Under the pieces are notes generated by a model, which was given only the letters and a program-made list of their open reading frames with translations, ran no database searches and was not told the DNA's origin. This document shows, one piece after another, positions 34,411-41,646 of a stretch of 41,646 nt of DNA (position 1 is its first letter; each line of letters begins with the position of its first letter). Source of the DNA: Nostocales cyanobacterium Centralia_MAG_434 (lineage in GTDB: Bacteria > Cyanobacteriota > Cyanobacteriia > Cyanobacteriales > Nostocaceae). The translations under genes and the position numbers were made by a program. The stretch spans positions 1 through 41,646 of the forward strand of contig JAJPJF010000055.1 of NCBI GenBank assembly GCA_021324415.1. Reading direction: 5' to 3'.

Positions 34411-34881
34411 AGGTTATGTCAGCTTAAACGCTATAAAGATTGATTTCTAGCGTTAAGTTGACAACATCTTTTTTATTTCGATTTAAGAAATTTGAGAAAT
34501 TCAAAAAAAGGTTAAGGCAAATTTTATCATAGATGTTCTAGTCGGCAGCTTTTTTTATGGTGGAACGGAGAAATTTTAAACTGACTAATCTTCATATTCA
34601 TGAGTAAATCCCATTAGGGTTTGATGAAGATTACTTAAAATGTATGCTGTCAGGAACTGCCTCTTAATAGGCAGATTGTACATAAAGGTGATACAGCCTA
34701 GAACAAAAATGCGTTTCAAAGTCAGTATAAAAGCCAAAATAGTCAGTGTTGTGTTAGACAACTACTCACACCCCATAAATAACCGACGCATTCATTAACA
34801 TCCCAAGTTGCTTGCTAGTTAAGGGTTAATGTACTTTCCTTGGGGTAGTGAGATGATGTCAACCCATACTGAGGTCAGCAT
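34411..34881. other. Intergenic region before the sensor kinase
   Basis: After the terminator, this AT-rich stretch holds a small hairpin CTGCCT (34657-34662)/AGGCAG (34669-34674) and AAGGGTTAAT at about 34820-34829, the reverse complement of the ATTAACCCTT block in the duplicated 106-bp element. A 29-codon frame near 34710 is unconvincing. It probably holds the kinase promoter. Confidence 0.5.
34417..34474 (+). terminator. Terminator of the DJ-1/ThDP/SnoaL/VOC array
   Basis: A long stem pairs 34417-34433 (TGTCAGCTTAAACGCTA) with 34448-34463 (TAGCGTTAAGTTGACA), with one bulge and one mismatch, followed by six T at 34469-34474. It starts 7 bp past the VOC stop. Confidence 0.85.
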
Positions 34882-36312
34882 ATGCAACCTGAGTCAAAAG
34901 TAAATATCCTTATGGTGGATGATGAGCCGAGAAATTTGCTGGCTTTAGAGGCAGTACTGTACGATCTTGGTCAAAATCTAGTCAGAGCTCATTCGGGAGC
35001 AGAAGCTTTGAAGTGTCTGCATAATCAGGATTTTGCGTTGATTTTGCTAGACATCCAGATGTCAGAGATGGATGGCTTTGAGACAGCAAAGCTGATTCGC
35101 GAACAAGAGCGATCGCGCTACACGCCGATCATTTTCTTAACAGCGTTCAGCACCAATGACAATCTCATGTTTAAAAGTTATTCATTTGGTGCTGTAGACT
35201 ACCTAATTAAGCCAATTTCAGCAGAAATCTTGAAGTCAAAAGTTATGGTGTTTGTTGATCTGTTTAAAAAAACAGAGGAGGTAAAGCGACAAGCAGCACA
35301 ACTCCAAATGCAAGAACTGCAAATGTTATGTCAACAACATGAAAAACTTGTTGCCTTGGGTAAATTGGCAGCTGGACTTGCCCACGAACTAAATAATCCA
35401 GCGTCAGCAGCACGTCGAGCTGCAGAACATTTATGCTATAAAATACAAGTTTTACAGGCTCTGGCACTTAGAGATATTGAGCAGCAACTCACGCCAACTC
35501 AATTAGAATACATCTTAGAGATCAAGCGTGATGCTATTAAGCAGACCAGTACATCCAAATGCTTGGATGTTTTAGCTCAGATTGACTTGGAAGATGAACT
35601 AGTGGATTGGTTGAAGTTACATGGTATTGAGGATGCATGGAAGCTTGCTCCTACACTAGTTGCAGGTGGACTGACCACTCTCAAGTTAGAAACGATTAGT
35701 AAAAAGTTAGCGCTCAATACATTCAACGACGTACTAACTTGGCTAGAAGCAATATTAACTGTTGCAACTGTGGTAAGTGTGCTGGAGGAAAGCACTGACC
35801 GAATTTTTAAAATAGTCAATGCAGTAAAAGCCTATTCTTATATGGATCAGGCTCTCCTACAGGACATAAATGTACATGAAGGTCTTGATAACACACTTCT
35901 GATTTTAAACTATAAGTTAAAATCACGTGGTATCGTAGTTGTACGAGAGTACTCAGAAAACTTGCCATTGATTTGGGCTTACGGAAGTGCGCTTAATCAG
36001 GTATGGACAAATCTGATCGACAACGCCATTGATGCTTTAAAAGAGGGTGGAACGATTTGGGTACGTACCTCAACAAAGAAAGACTTCATTTTAGTCGAGA
36101 TTGCAGATAACGGACCAGGTATTCCTGTTGAACATCAGTCTCGGATCTTTGAGCCGTTTTTTACAACAAAGGAAGTTGGTGCAGGGACAGGATTAGGTTT
36201 AGAAATTGCCTATCGGATCGTAGTCAGCCAGCACAAGGGAAACATCCACTGCTTTTCAAAGCCGGGAGATACCCGCTTTCAGGTTCTTTTACCATCCACA
36301 TCATGGCGGTAA
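34882..36312 (+). CDS. Receiver-histidine kinase hybrid (REC-HisKA-HATPase)
   Basis: A 476-residue cytosolic signalling protein without membrane segments. The N-terminal receiver (1-125) has acidic pocket D13/D14, phospho-acceptor D57, T87 and K110. A coiled linker (about 127-155) leads to the H-box GLAHELNNPASAARRA with H168, an unusually long helical insert (about 180-320), then N-box NQVWTNLIDNAIDAL, G1 ADNGPGIP and G2 GTGLGLEIA. REC-first kinases usually act in phosphorelays, receiving signals from another kinase. No DNA-binding regulator is encoded nearby. ATG 34882 follows GAGG at good spacing. It sits between the stress-like array and efflux pump 2, suggesting it controls one or both. 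Confidence 0.9.
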   Translation: MQPESKVNILMVDDEPRNLLALEAVLYDLGQNLVRAHSGAEALKCLHNQDFALILLDIQMSEMDGFETAKLIREQERSRYTPIIFLTAFSTNDNLMFKSYSFGAVDYLIKPISAEILKSKVMVFVDLFKKTEEVKRQAAQLQMQELQMLCQQHEKLVALGKLAAGLAHELNNPASAARRAAEHLCYKIQVLQALALRDIEQQLTPTQLEYILEIKRDAIKQTSTSKCLDVLAQIDLEDELVDWLKLHGIEDAWKLAPTLVAGGLTTLKLETISKKLALNTFNDVLTWLEAILTVATVVSVLEESTDRIFKIVNAVKAYSYMDQALLQDINVHEGLDNTLLILNYKLKSRGIVVVREYSENLPLIWAYGSALNQVWTNLIDNAIDALKEGGTIWVRTSTKKDFILVEIADNGPGIPVEHQSRIFEPFFTTKEVGAGTGLGLEIAYRIVVSQHKGNIHCFSKPGDTRFQVLLPSTSWR

Positions 36313-36331
36313 CATTGATGTAAAGATTGAT

Positions 36332-36437
36332 GCCGAAACAATGCAAACTTATTACAAAATATTAACCCTTGTGGCTGTACTTTGTGATTTCTAAACTTGT
36401 AAGCTAAGTCTTGAAAAAAATCTCGAGCATTGCCAGC
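36332..36437. promoter_or_regulatory. Conserved 106-bp upstream element, copy B
   Basis: Ungapped partner of 28501-28606 (about 78 of 106 identical by hand count). ATTAACCCTTGT is at 36361-36372 and TTTCTAAACT at 36388-36397. It begins 19 bp after the kinase stop and ends 161 bp before the membrane fusion protein start. It is a candidate shared promoter or regulator site. Confidence 0.7.
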
Positions 36438-36502
36438 AAAAATTTCACTTAACATTTCGCAGCAGTCAAGAAAGCTCCTAATCACGACTGGTGAGAACTG
36501 TA

Positions 36503-36518
36503 ACTCGCGTGTGCGAGT
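36503..36518. promoter_or_regulatory. Small inverted repeat in the leader of efflux operon 2
   Basis: Arms ACTCGC (36503-36508) and GCGAGT (36513-36518) with a GTGT spacer, 80 bp before the start codon. It may be an operator or leader hairpin; there is no T-run. Confidence 0.4.
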
Positions 36519-36598
36519 GAGATGGGTGTTGTCGTTTCCATTTTCAGGTGTGGGTAAGCGATCAACGTATTCTTCGATATTCTCTGAGGATAGATCCG

Positions 36599-37834
36599 AT
36601 GCAACAAATCAATGTCCCCTTCTCTGCAAAACTACTTGGTGCAGCACTTGTTGTCTCATGTATGACGAGTGCTTGTAGCAATCCTCCCAAAGCCGCTACT
36701 GCACGACCCTTAATTCCGGTGAAATTGCAAAAAGTGCAATATGGAACGGTTGAAGCAACTTCCGAGTATGTGGGTAGCTTAGAAGCAACCGAACGAGCAA
36801 CATTAAAACCAGAAATTGAAGGTCGTATCACTCAAATCACCGATGTTAAAGGGAAGAGAGTCAACAAAGGTGATCTACTTGTAAAATTGCGTCCTGACAA
36901 GACCTATCCACAACTACAAGCTGCTACTGCCCAAGTCAAGGCTGCTGAAGCTGCTCTCAGTACAGCCAAAGCACAACTTCTATCCGCACAAGCAGATCGA
37001 AGCAATGCCATGACTAATGTCCGCTTGCAACAAGTGCAGTATCAGCGAACATCTGCTCTTGTGCAAGAAGGCGCTCAAGCCAAACAGCAACTGGATATTC
37101 AAATCCAACAACGTGACTCAGCACTTGCAACACTCCACGCCAGTGAGGAGAAAGTCAAAGCAGCTGCAGCCAGCGTTGAGCAAGCCAATTCCAATCTTGC
37201 TCAAGCCAAGGCACAAGTGGCAGTGAGCAGTGTGGATTTGCAGTACAAGCAATTAAATGCACCAATTACAGGAATTGTAGGAGATTTCTTAGTCAAGGTT
37301 GGCGATTATGTGAGGTCTGGTGATACTCTCACCACCATCACTAGTAATGATGCTCTGTACCTCAACATTTCTGTTAACTCTCCACAATTGCGCCTAGGAT
37401 TGCCAGTAAAGCTCTTTGACGCTACAGGTAGTCAGCAAATTGCCACTGGGCAAATTTCTTTTATTTCTCCTCAAGTCGATAGTCAAGCTCAAACAGTCCT
37501 AACTAAGGCTAAATTCCCTAATACCAATCGCAACTTACGAGATGGACAGTTTGTGCGTGCCAAAATCGTCTGGAAGAGTAACCAAGGTCTTGTCATCCCT
37601 ACAGAGGCGGTCACTAAAATTGGCGATCAGAATTTTATTTACGTAGCTGAAAAAGTAAACTCATCTGCAACTGGAGATGCACAACAACTTGTAGCTCGAA
37701 AAAAGGTTGTTAAATTAGGTGAAATTGTTGGACAAATGTACCCCGTCATCGATGGCGTCAAACCTGGAGAGCAAATTATCGTATCGGGTATTCTTAGCTT
37801 GAGCGATGGTGCTGCGGTAAAACCCTTATCATGA
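36599..37834 (+). CDS. RND membrane fusion lipoprotein (AcrA-like), pump 2
   Basis: A 411-residue periplasmic adaptor. The N-terminus has a lipoprotein-type signal with Cys at 21 (VVSC) and 26 (TSAC); C21 fits the lipobox better. The lipoyl half-motifs (EIEGRITQITDVKGKRVNKGD and LNAPITGIVGDFLVKVGDYV) flank an Ala/Gln-rich helical hairpin (about 105-215), followed by barrel domains. It has AcrA/MexA-like length and plan. ATG 36599 has GAGGA 8 nt upstream; a GTG 51 bp earlier would place extra residues before the signal and is rejected. The permease follows 10 bp downstream, so they are one operon. Copy B of the 106-bp element precedes it. Confidence 0.93.
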   Translation: MQQINVPFSAKLLGAALVVSCMTSACSNPPKAATARPLIPVKLQKVQYGTVEATSEYVGSLEATERATLKPEIEGRITQITDVKGKRVNKGDLLVKLRPDKTYPQLQAATAQVKAAEAALSTAKAQLLSAQADRSNAMTNVRLQQVQYQRTSALVQEGAQAKQQLDIQIQQRDSALATLHASEEKVKAAAASVEQANSNLAQAKAQVAVSSVDLQYKQLNAPITGIVGDFLVKVGDYVRSGDTLTTITSNDALYLNISVNSPQLRLGLPVKLFDATGSQQIATGQISFISPQVDSQAQTVLTKAKFPNTNRNLRDGQFVRAKIVWKSNQGLVIPTEAVTKIGDQNFIYVAEKVNSSATGDAQQLVARKKVVKLGEIVGQMYPVIDGVKPGEQIIVSGILSLSDGAAVKPLS

Positions 37835-37844
37835 ATTATTATCT

Positions 37845-40800
37845 ATGAATTTTGTTAACAATTTCATTAAACGACCCGTTTTAACAACGGTTTGCACCAT
37901 CGTCATTTTACTGGCGGGGGGTCTTTCTATTCCCCAGCTGCCTATTGCTAAGTTACCACAAATTGCTCCATCACAAATTAGTGTCGCGGCTAGTTATATT
38001 GGTGCTGATGCCAAAACAGCAGAAGACAACGTCACTACTGTGATCGAACGGCAAATTAACGGTGTTGAGGCTATGAAATATATGACCTCAAACACAGGTA
38101 ATGACGGTGTCACAAATATTTCTGTTTACTTTCCTACAGAATATAACAGCGATATTGCTCAGGTTAATGTCCAAAATCGTGTATCTCAAGCCCAACCAAA
38201 TCTACCACAGGCAATTTTACAAACTGGCGTCACAACCCTGAAGGCATCTCCAAATATTCTCTTAGCAATATCTTTTTATTCAGAAAAAGGCAAGAACGGC
38301 AATTATTTGTACGATGATAAATTTTTAAGTAACTATGTTGACATGTTCATCATAGATGAAGTAAACCGCACCACTGGTGTTGGTCAAGCCAGAATTGCTG
38401 GAGAACGTAAATATGCGATGCGTATTTGGTTAGATCCCAACAAACTAGCAAGCCGGGGTTTGACAGCACAAGATGTGATTAACACCATCCAGGAACAAAA
38501 TATTCAAGTAGGGGCCGGAAAAATTGGTCAAGAGCCGTCTCCACCAGACCAAAAGTATGAAATCGCTCTCCGATCAGTGGGTCGGTTCACCACTCCGGCT
38601 GAAGCTGAAGATATGGTCTTGAAAGTTGGTACTGACGGTACTCTCATTAAGATCAAAGATGTAGGTCGGGCGGAACTGGGAGCGGAAGATTACAGTACTT
38701 CTGCGATCTTTAACGGAGCTCCTGCGGTAGCTCTTTTGGTCTATCAGCTTCCTGGTAGTAATGCTCTTGATGTCGCTAATGCAGTCAAAGAAAAACTTGC
38801 TGATTTAGAAAAGAATTTTCCACCAGGAATGAAGGCTCAGGTCGCCTTTGACACAACTTTGTTTGTGAATGCTTCTATTGAAGATGTGATTGTCACTCTG
38901 GTTGAGGCGATCCTGCTGGTGATTTTAGTCATCTTTATCTTTTTACAGGATTGGCGCACTACCATCATTCCTGCCATTGCTGTTCCGGTTTCCCTGATTG
39001 GAACAATGGCTTTTCTGCTGTTGTTCAAATTTGAGATTAACCAGCTAACCACGTTTGCATTAGTTTTGGCTACTGGGTTGGTTGTGGATGATGGGATTTT
39101 AGTCGTAGAAGCAATTTCTAGCAAGATATTCCAAGGGATGACACCCATGCAGGCGGCGATCGCTGCGATGGAAGAACTGACTGGAGCTGTGATTGCCACT
39201 TCTGTTGTGTTGATGGCGGTATTTATCCCAGTGACCTTTTTCCCAGGCACCACTGGCATCGTCTACAAACAATTTGCTCTCACCATTGTTTTCTCGATCG
39301 CTATTTCCGCCTTTAATGCTCTGACTTTTTCTCCTAGTATGTCAGCTATTCTCCTGCGTCCAGAACACGAAGCACGTGGTCCATTGAGCAGATTTTTTCG
39401 TTTGTTTAATCGTGGGTTTGATAGATTAAAAGCGGGATATGGGGGGTTACTCGGGTTTTTCAACCGAATTAGATTTATTATCATTGCAATTTTTGTTGCT
39501 GGGTTGTTAACAACAGGCTGGATTTATCAGCTTGTTCCTCAAGGATTTATTCCTGAGGAAGATCAAGGGTATTTCCTTGTCATTGTTCAAGCGCCAGGAG
39601 GAGTTTCTCTAAAGTACACCCAAAATGTTTTAGAGCAAGTTAGCAAGGAAGTGTTAGCCACTCCAGGAATTGAAACGAGTTTCGGTATTTCTGGCTTTGG
39701 GTTTACAGGTAACAGTTCCAACCAAGGACTTATGTTTGCCAAGCTCAAAGACTGGAAGGAGCGAAATAAAGACTCTGAGTCTGTGTTCGGAATTATGCAA
39801 CAGTTGAACGGGGTGTTTCGCCAAAAAATTACAGATGCCCAAGTTATCGCGGTTAATGCTCCTCCAGTTGATGGTTTAAGCAATTTTGGTGGTGTTGAGT
39901 TTCAGCTCCAAAATCGCGGTGCTTTACCGATGGACAATCTGATTGCAAATGCCAACAAACTCATGGATGCAGCCCGTAAGAGACCTGAATTAGGGCGTGT
40001 ATTTACCCAATTCACACCTTATGTGCCTCAGATGTCGCTCTCTATTGACCGCAACCAGGCTAAAGCTCAAAATGTGCGTATCAACGACGTTTTTAATACG
40101 TTGCAGACCTATCTGGGTTCTGACTATGTGAACCAATTCGTTCTCGGACCTCGCCTGTATCGGGTGTATGCCCAAGCAGAAGGGAAGTTTCGCTCCAGTC
40201 CTGAGGATATTGGTCAGTTGTATGTTCGCTCTCAGGATAATAAGCTGGTTCAACTAAGTAACCTTGTAAAAGTTGAACGATTTACTTATCCGCCAATCAT
40301 CACTCACTATAACGTGTATCAAGCGATTGATATCATTGCTAGCCCTGCACCTGGCTACAGTACTGGACAAGCTATCCAAGTTATGGAAGAACTGGCAAAC
40401 CAGGTTTTAGATCCAGGATTTAAGGGAGTATGGACAGGGACTGCTTTGGAGCAAACATCATCAGGTAATAGTGCTGTCATTATTTTTGGCTTGGCATTTG
40501 TGATGATCTTTTTGGTACTGGCAGCTCAATACGAAAGCTACATTGACCCCATGATCATCTTGCTCACTGTTCCCCTAGCCGTATTGGGTGCTCTTGGCAC
40601 AATTTGGTTACGGGCAAATGTGTTTATGGTTGGTGGTATTTGGCCTGCTGTTAGCAATGATATCTACTGCCAAGTTGCTTTGGTGATGCTAATTGGTCTG
40701 GCAAGTAAGAATGCAATTCTCATTGTGGAATTTGCAAATGAGGCACACCACAAAGAAGGGATGAGCATTAGTAAGGCAGCTGTACATGCAGCACAACAGC

Positions 40801-41120
40801 GATTGCGACCGATCCTGATGACAGCGATCGCTGCATTGGTGGGTTTTTGGCCTCTGGTAATTGCAAGTGGTGCCGGCGCAATGAGCCGTTGGTCTTTGGG
40901 AACGGCAATCTTTGGAGGTTTGCTGTTAGCAACAATAATGAGTTTGTTGTTGGTACCTACCCTTTACATTGTGATTAAGAATTTGGAGATCAGCCTTCTC
41001 AAAGGTGGTAAGCCAAAGCCACCTTCGTCCCCAACACCTCCAACACCCCCTACATCCTCAATAGTACCTGAAGTATCATCGACACCTGAGGTAACTGGAG
41101 TGCGAAATCAACAAGTGTAA
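37845..41120 (+). CDS. RND efflux permease (AcrB-like HAE1), pump 2
   Basis: A 1091-residue inner-membrane proton/substrate antiporter close to E. coli AcrB. It starts MNFVNNFIKRPVLTTVCTIV with TM1, has the PIAKLPQIAPSQI porter start, the TM4 Asp pair in GLVVDDGILVVEA and TM10 GLASKNAILIVEFANEA with the proton-relay Lys, unlike pump 1. It is about 40 residues longer than AcrB because of a Pro-rich cytosolic tail (about 1050-1091). The 10-bp gap to the membrane fusion gene indicates translational coupling. No TolC-like gene is adjacent. It may export a product or toxic intermediate handled by the upstream enzyme array, inferred from the shared upstream element. Confidence 0.93.
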   Translation: MNFVNNFIKRPVLTTVCTIVILLAGGLSIPQLPIAKLPQIAPSQISVAASYIGADAKTAEDNVTTVIERQINGVEAMKYMTSNTGNDGVTNISVYFPTEYNSDIAQVNVQNRVSQAQPNLPQAILQTGVTTLKASPNILLAISFYSEKGKNGNYLYDDKFLSNYVDMFIIDEVNRTTGVGQARIAGERKYAMRIWLDPNKLASRGLTAQDVINTIQEQNIQVGAGKIGQEPSPPDQKYEIALRSVGRFTTPAEAEDMVLKVGTDGTLIKIKDVGRAELGAEDYSTSAIFNGAPAVALLVYQLPGSNALDVANAVKEKLADLEKNFPPGMKAQVAFDTTLFVNASIEDVIVTLVEAILLVILVIFIFLQDWRTTIIPAIAVPVSLIGTMAFLLLFKFEINQLTTFALVLATGLVVDDGILVVEAISSKIFQGMTPMQAAIAAMEELTGAVIATSVVLMAVFIPVTFFPGTTGIVYKQFALTIVFSIAISAFNALTFSPSMSAILLRPEHEARGPLSRFFRLFNRGFDRLKAGYGGLLGFFNRIRFIIIAIFVAGLLTTGWIYQLVPQGFIPEEDQGYFLVIVQAPGGVSLKYTQNVLEQVSKEVLATPGIETSFGISGFGFTGNSSNQGLMFAKLKDWKERNKDSESVFGIMQQLNGVFRQKITDAQVIAVNAPPVDGLSNFGGVEFQLQNRGALPMDNLIANANKLMDAARKRPELGRVFTQFTPYVPQMSLSIDRNQAKAQNVRINDVFNTLQTYLGSDYVNQFVLGPRLYRVYAQAEGKFRSSPEDIGQLYVRSQDNKLVQLSNLVKVERFTYPPIITHYNVYQAIDIIASPAPGYSTGQAIQVMEELANQVLDPGFKGVWTGTALEQTSSGNSAVIIFGLAFVMIFLVLAAQYESYIDPMIILLTVPLAVLGALGTIWLRANVFMVGGIWPAVSNDIYCQVALVMLIGLASKNAILIVEFANEAHHKEGMSISKAAVHAAQQRLRPILMTAIAALVGFWPLVIASGAGAMSRWSLGTAIFGGLLLATIMSLLLVPTLYIVIKNLEISLLKGGKPKPPSSPTPPTPPTSSIVPEVSSTPEVTGVRNQQV

Positions 41121-41196
41121 AGCCTTGAAACTCTGTAGTTGTGCAGAGAACGAGTCAAAGCAACAAAAGCTTAACTTTTTCAAGAGGTTAAACTAG

Positions 41197-41433
41197 ATGA
41201 ACTACAGAAAAATTCTGTTTTCAGCAATTATAACGGCAATGGTTGGTGCGGTTATCAGCCTTGCTGCTCTCCAAATTGGGAACAAGGACTTTAACCAACC
41301 TAAATACCAAAGTCAAGCCTATAAAGAGTTGCGAGAACACTATATTCACATTGGTACAATCTTGGGATTCATCTTAGGTGCTGGGCAGGAGTGTGTAAGA
41401 CAGTTAAAGTCGAAAAGAGAATCCAATAGGTAG
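41197..41433 (+). CDS. Small membrane protein of unknown function
   Basis: A 78-residue protein with two hydrophobic segments (about 7-26, ILFSAIITAMVGAVISLAAL, and about 51-63, HIGTILGFILGAG) separated by a polar charged stretch, and a basic C-terminus (RQLKSKRESNR). I recognise no characterised family. The start ATG 41197 has GAGG about 9 nt upstream, and composition looks coding. It is 76 bp after the permease on the same strand and before a terminator, so it may be cotranscribed with pump 2 and act as a small accessory subunit, as AcrZ does for AcrB (analogy only; no sequence match is claimed). Confidence 0.65.
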   Translation: MNYRKILFSAIITAMVGAVISLAALQIGNKDFNQPKYQSQAYKELREHYIHIGTILGFILGAGQECVRQLKSKRESNR

Positions 41434-41516
41434 ATGGGCGAGATTGAACGATTATTTGTGAAGGTTGGGCGTGAGGCATAGGAGGAAAATAAGTAATTTA
41501 GGATTTCTGTAACAAT

Positions 41517-41560
41517 CCCACTTCTCAATTTTTATTGAAGAGGTGGGAGGTTGACTTTTT
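41517..41560 (+). terminator. Terminator downstream of pump 2 operon
   Basis: CCCACTTCTCAA (41517-41528) pairs with TTGAAGAGGTGGG (41535-41547) with a small bulge, followed by a T-run at 41556-41560. It probably ends the transcript of pump 2 and the small membrane gene. Confidence 0.75.
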
Positions 41561-41573
41561 AAGGTAGTTGGAG

Positions 41574-41646
41574 GGACAAGGAGGACAAGGAGGACAAGGA
41601 GGACAAGGAGGACAAGGAGGACAAGGAGGACAAGGAGGACAAGGAG
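41574..41646. repeat. 9-bp minisatellite (GGACAAGGA, about 8 copies)
   Basis: Perfect tandem units of GGACAAGGA run from 41574 to the last base, so the array continues outside the window. It is similar in unit size and composition, when reverse-complemented, to the CCCCTTGTC array at 1-28, but not identical. Copy number is likely variable between strains. Confidence 0.92.

Noticed and set aside
38837-39259. 140-codon minus-strand frame inside the pump 2 permease
   Set aside because: It is an antisense shadow of conserved membrane helices, with no start signal and Ser/Thr/Ile-rich composition.
41574-41646. Possible CRISPR array
   Set aside because: Units are 9 bp with no spacers and no cas genes; it is a minisatellite.

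Overview
The window looks like chromosomal DNA of a filamentous, probably heterocyst-forming cyanobacterium (Nostocales; Scytonema, Tolypothrix or Nostoc-like). This is inferred from frequent HIP1 octamers (GCGATCGC, e.g. near 1685, 9785, 11710, 12163, 25744), short tandemly repeated repeats, small interspersed palindromes and gene content. No rRNA, tRNA, CRISPR array, transposase or phage structural gene was seen.

Left part (1-19.5 kb). A repeat-rich edge is followed by a minus-strand trehalose synthase-maltokinase fusion, a 1.27-kb AT-rich gap, a small lipoprotein, a DUF1361 membrane protein and a baeRF-type protein on the plus strand. Then come a divergent PEP-synthase-like protein (minus), an MgtC-like protein (plus), a Ca2+-type P-ATPase followed 11 bp later by recF (both minus), a beta-propeller/transglutaminase protein (plus), and an overlapping XRE-ImmA/IrrE plus PIN-like pair (minus) with two palindromes in its promoter.

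Middle part (19.5-28.4 kb). A GT4 glycosyltransferase, a 1-Cys peroxiredoxin and a remnant of a CBS-domain (ClC-type) protein precede a PadR-RND permease-membrane fusion protein operon. Two tandem palindromes abut the padR start codon. After repeat-rich DNA lies a short AIPR-like protein whose expected nuclease residues are replaced.

Right part (28.5-41.6 kb), the most unusual stretch. A seven-gene, same-strand array encodes two DJ-1/PfpI proteins, a benzoylformate-decarboxylase-like ThDP enzyme, three SnoaL/NTF2-like proteins (one an internal tandem duplication) and a VOC/glyoxalase protein, and ends at a strong terminator. It is followed by a receiver-histidine kinase and a second RND efflux operon. 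A ~106-bp sequence upstream of the seven-gene array recurs, about 74% identical without gaps, upstream of the efflux operon. This suggests that the enzyme cluster and the pump share control and form one stress or detoxification module, perhaps for reactive carbonyls or an aromatic/keto-acid metabolite; the substrate cannot be read from the sequence. The window ends in a 9-bp minisatellite.
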